A stretch of 64,000 nt of DNA, taken from the NCBI RefSeq assembly GCF_018812025.1, contig NC_063045.1:50584129-50648128 (forward strand), given 5' to 3'. The notes beneath the pieces were generated by a model that saw only the letters and a program-made list of their open reading frames with translations, did not search any database and was not told where the DNA came from. Positions 63,116 through 64,000 of the stretch are shown here, piece after piece. Positions within the stretch are counted from its first letter, which is position 1. Each line of letters opens with the position of its first letter. Origin of the DNA: Megalobrama amblycephala. Lineage: Eukaryota; Chordata; Actinopteri; Cypriniformes; Xenocyprididae. The translations under genes and the position numbers were made by a program.

Positions 63116-64000
63116 GTCTCAGACATTGTAATGTCTAGATGTGTTCAAGGAAAACTTCTTTTTAAAAACAAATACAAGTGGTGACTTTATGGTCAAATGA
63201 AAATGGAAAATTTGATAAGTACTCTATTCAGTCTGGTTCTCAAGTGCTCGTATCAGAATCCACATACTCAGTATCTGACCGTGACATGTCCCTCTTCAAA
63301 AAATGTTATGTATCCTAAGCAAATATACATACTTGTCCTTGTAGCCCACACTGTCTGCACAAGCAGCTTCCTCGAGTGTAGAATTAGACTTGCGTTTAAT
63401 GGAGGTTGTCAGGGGTTAAGTGTGTTTTTTTCCCCCCTTTGGGACAGAGGGATGGGGAGAGAAGATGTCATTGGTTGCCAGTAAGTTGCCAGGAAGCTAC
63501 AGACTCCCCTGCAGTGCTCAAGCCAACATCCCTCCAGGCCTGAACTGTCCATTGAACCCCCTGTCACTTTTCTAACTCTTTCTCAGCCAAGGCAGGAATT
63601 ATATGTCATTAAATTGAAATTTGGTGTCACAGCTGTGGTCCAGCTTCACACAGGGTGAACAGAGTACAGTGATTTAATAGAGAAAACTTCCCTTTGAAGT
63701 AGACTTTAGGATCATGGCTCAAGAAGAAATCAACTCATGAAGTTTAATTAGTGTTTGACAGCGGAGCATGAGGCGTCTTTACAGTAAAAATAGAATCTAC
63801 AATAGTTATAATTCCCAGAAATTAACATCTAGGGAAATGTATTAAATATGCATTTCACTGACTATGAAATTAAACAACATAATGAATATCATGGAGGATT
63901 TTTATTTGGCCATATTTTTTTCTTATGGTGTCATTAGACCAGGTTAATTTGCATTTGAGATTTAAATTTTGTGGAAAAATGCCTTAACATATAGCAGTCT
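63116..64000 (+). other. IgLON intron 1, right end of window
   Basis: No repeat was recognised from 63120 on. The composition is balanced at 63350-63700, with no exon flanked by convincing splice sites. The frame at 63197-63484 matches no family I know. Confidence 0.4.

Overview
The window is vertebrate nuclear DNA from a teleost fish, most likely a carp-like cyprinid. Evidence: long introns with GT/AG boundaries, vertebrate-specific genes, AT-rich intergenic DNA and a dense load of fish-type DNA transposons (hAT, Tc1 and TTAA-flanked elements, palindromic MITEs, tRNA-derived SINE pieces, long microsatellites). The cyprinid assignment rests on general recognition of the repeat families and is an inference.

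Four protein genes are supported. (1) Positions 1-8929 (+) hold the last five coding exons of jhy (junctional hydrocephalus / C11orf63 homologue); its 5' part lies outside the window. (2) Positions 12419-13998 (-) hold a complete three-exon bsx, a brain-specific homeobox transcription factor of 227 aa. (3) Positions 16651-17991 (-) hold all four coding exons of lim2 (lens fibre membrane protein MP20), 173 aa. (4) Positions 57419-57479 (+) hold the first coding exon (signal peptide) of an IgLON cell-adhesion gene, most probably ntm (neurotrimin). The rest of that gene is beyond the right edge, so 57480-64000 is intron 1. jhy and bsx converge tail to tail. bsx and lim2 are co-oriented. lim2 and the IgLON gene diverge across about 39 kb without a recognisable gene.

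The jhy introns and the 18-57 kb interval are packed with repeats, often nested. Several hAT-type elements have exact 8-bp target duplications (28139-28329, 28426-28750, 30653-31809). Several unrelated terminal-inverted-repeat elements sit between TTAA tetranucleotides (5949-6827, 7298-8241, 24486-25064, 38051-39008, 55640-56584, 60173-61792, 62436-63111). One of these carries a short reading frame with a complete-looking THAP-type C2CH zinc finger (61499-61741) and has itself been split by a ~880-bp hairpin element. Between the repeats are low-repeat blocks of mixed composition with homeodomain, SOX and E-box-like motifs. These are candidate enhancers, but conservation cannot be seen from one sequence.

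The gene order is itself informative. In human, JHY and BSX are neighbours on 11q24, LIM2 is on 19q13, and IgLON genes lie in both places (NTM/OPCML on 11q25, IGLON5 on 19q13). The fish window joins both sets. No bacterial-type system, CRISPR array, rRNA or functional tRNA was found.
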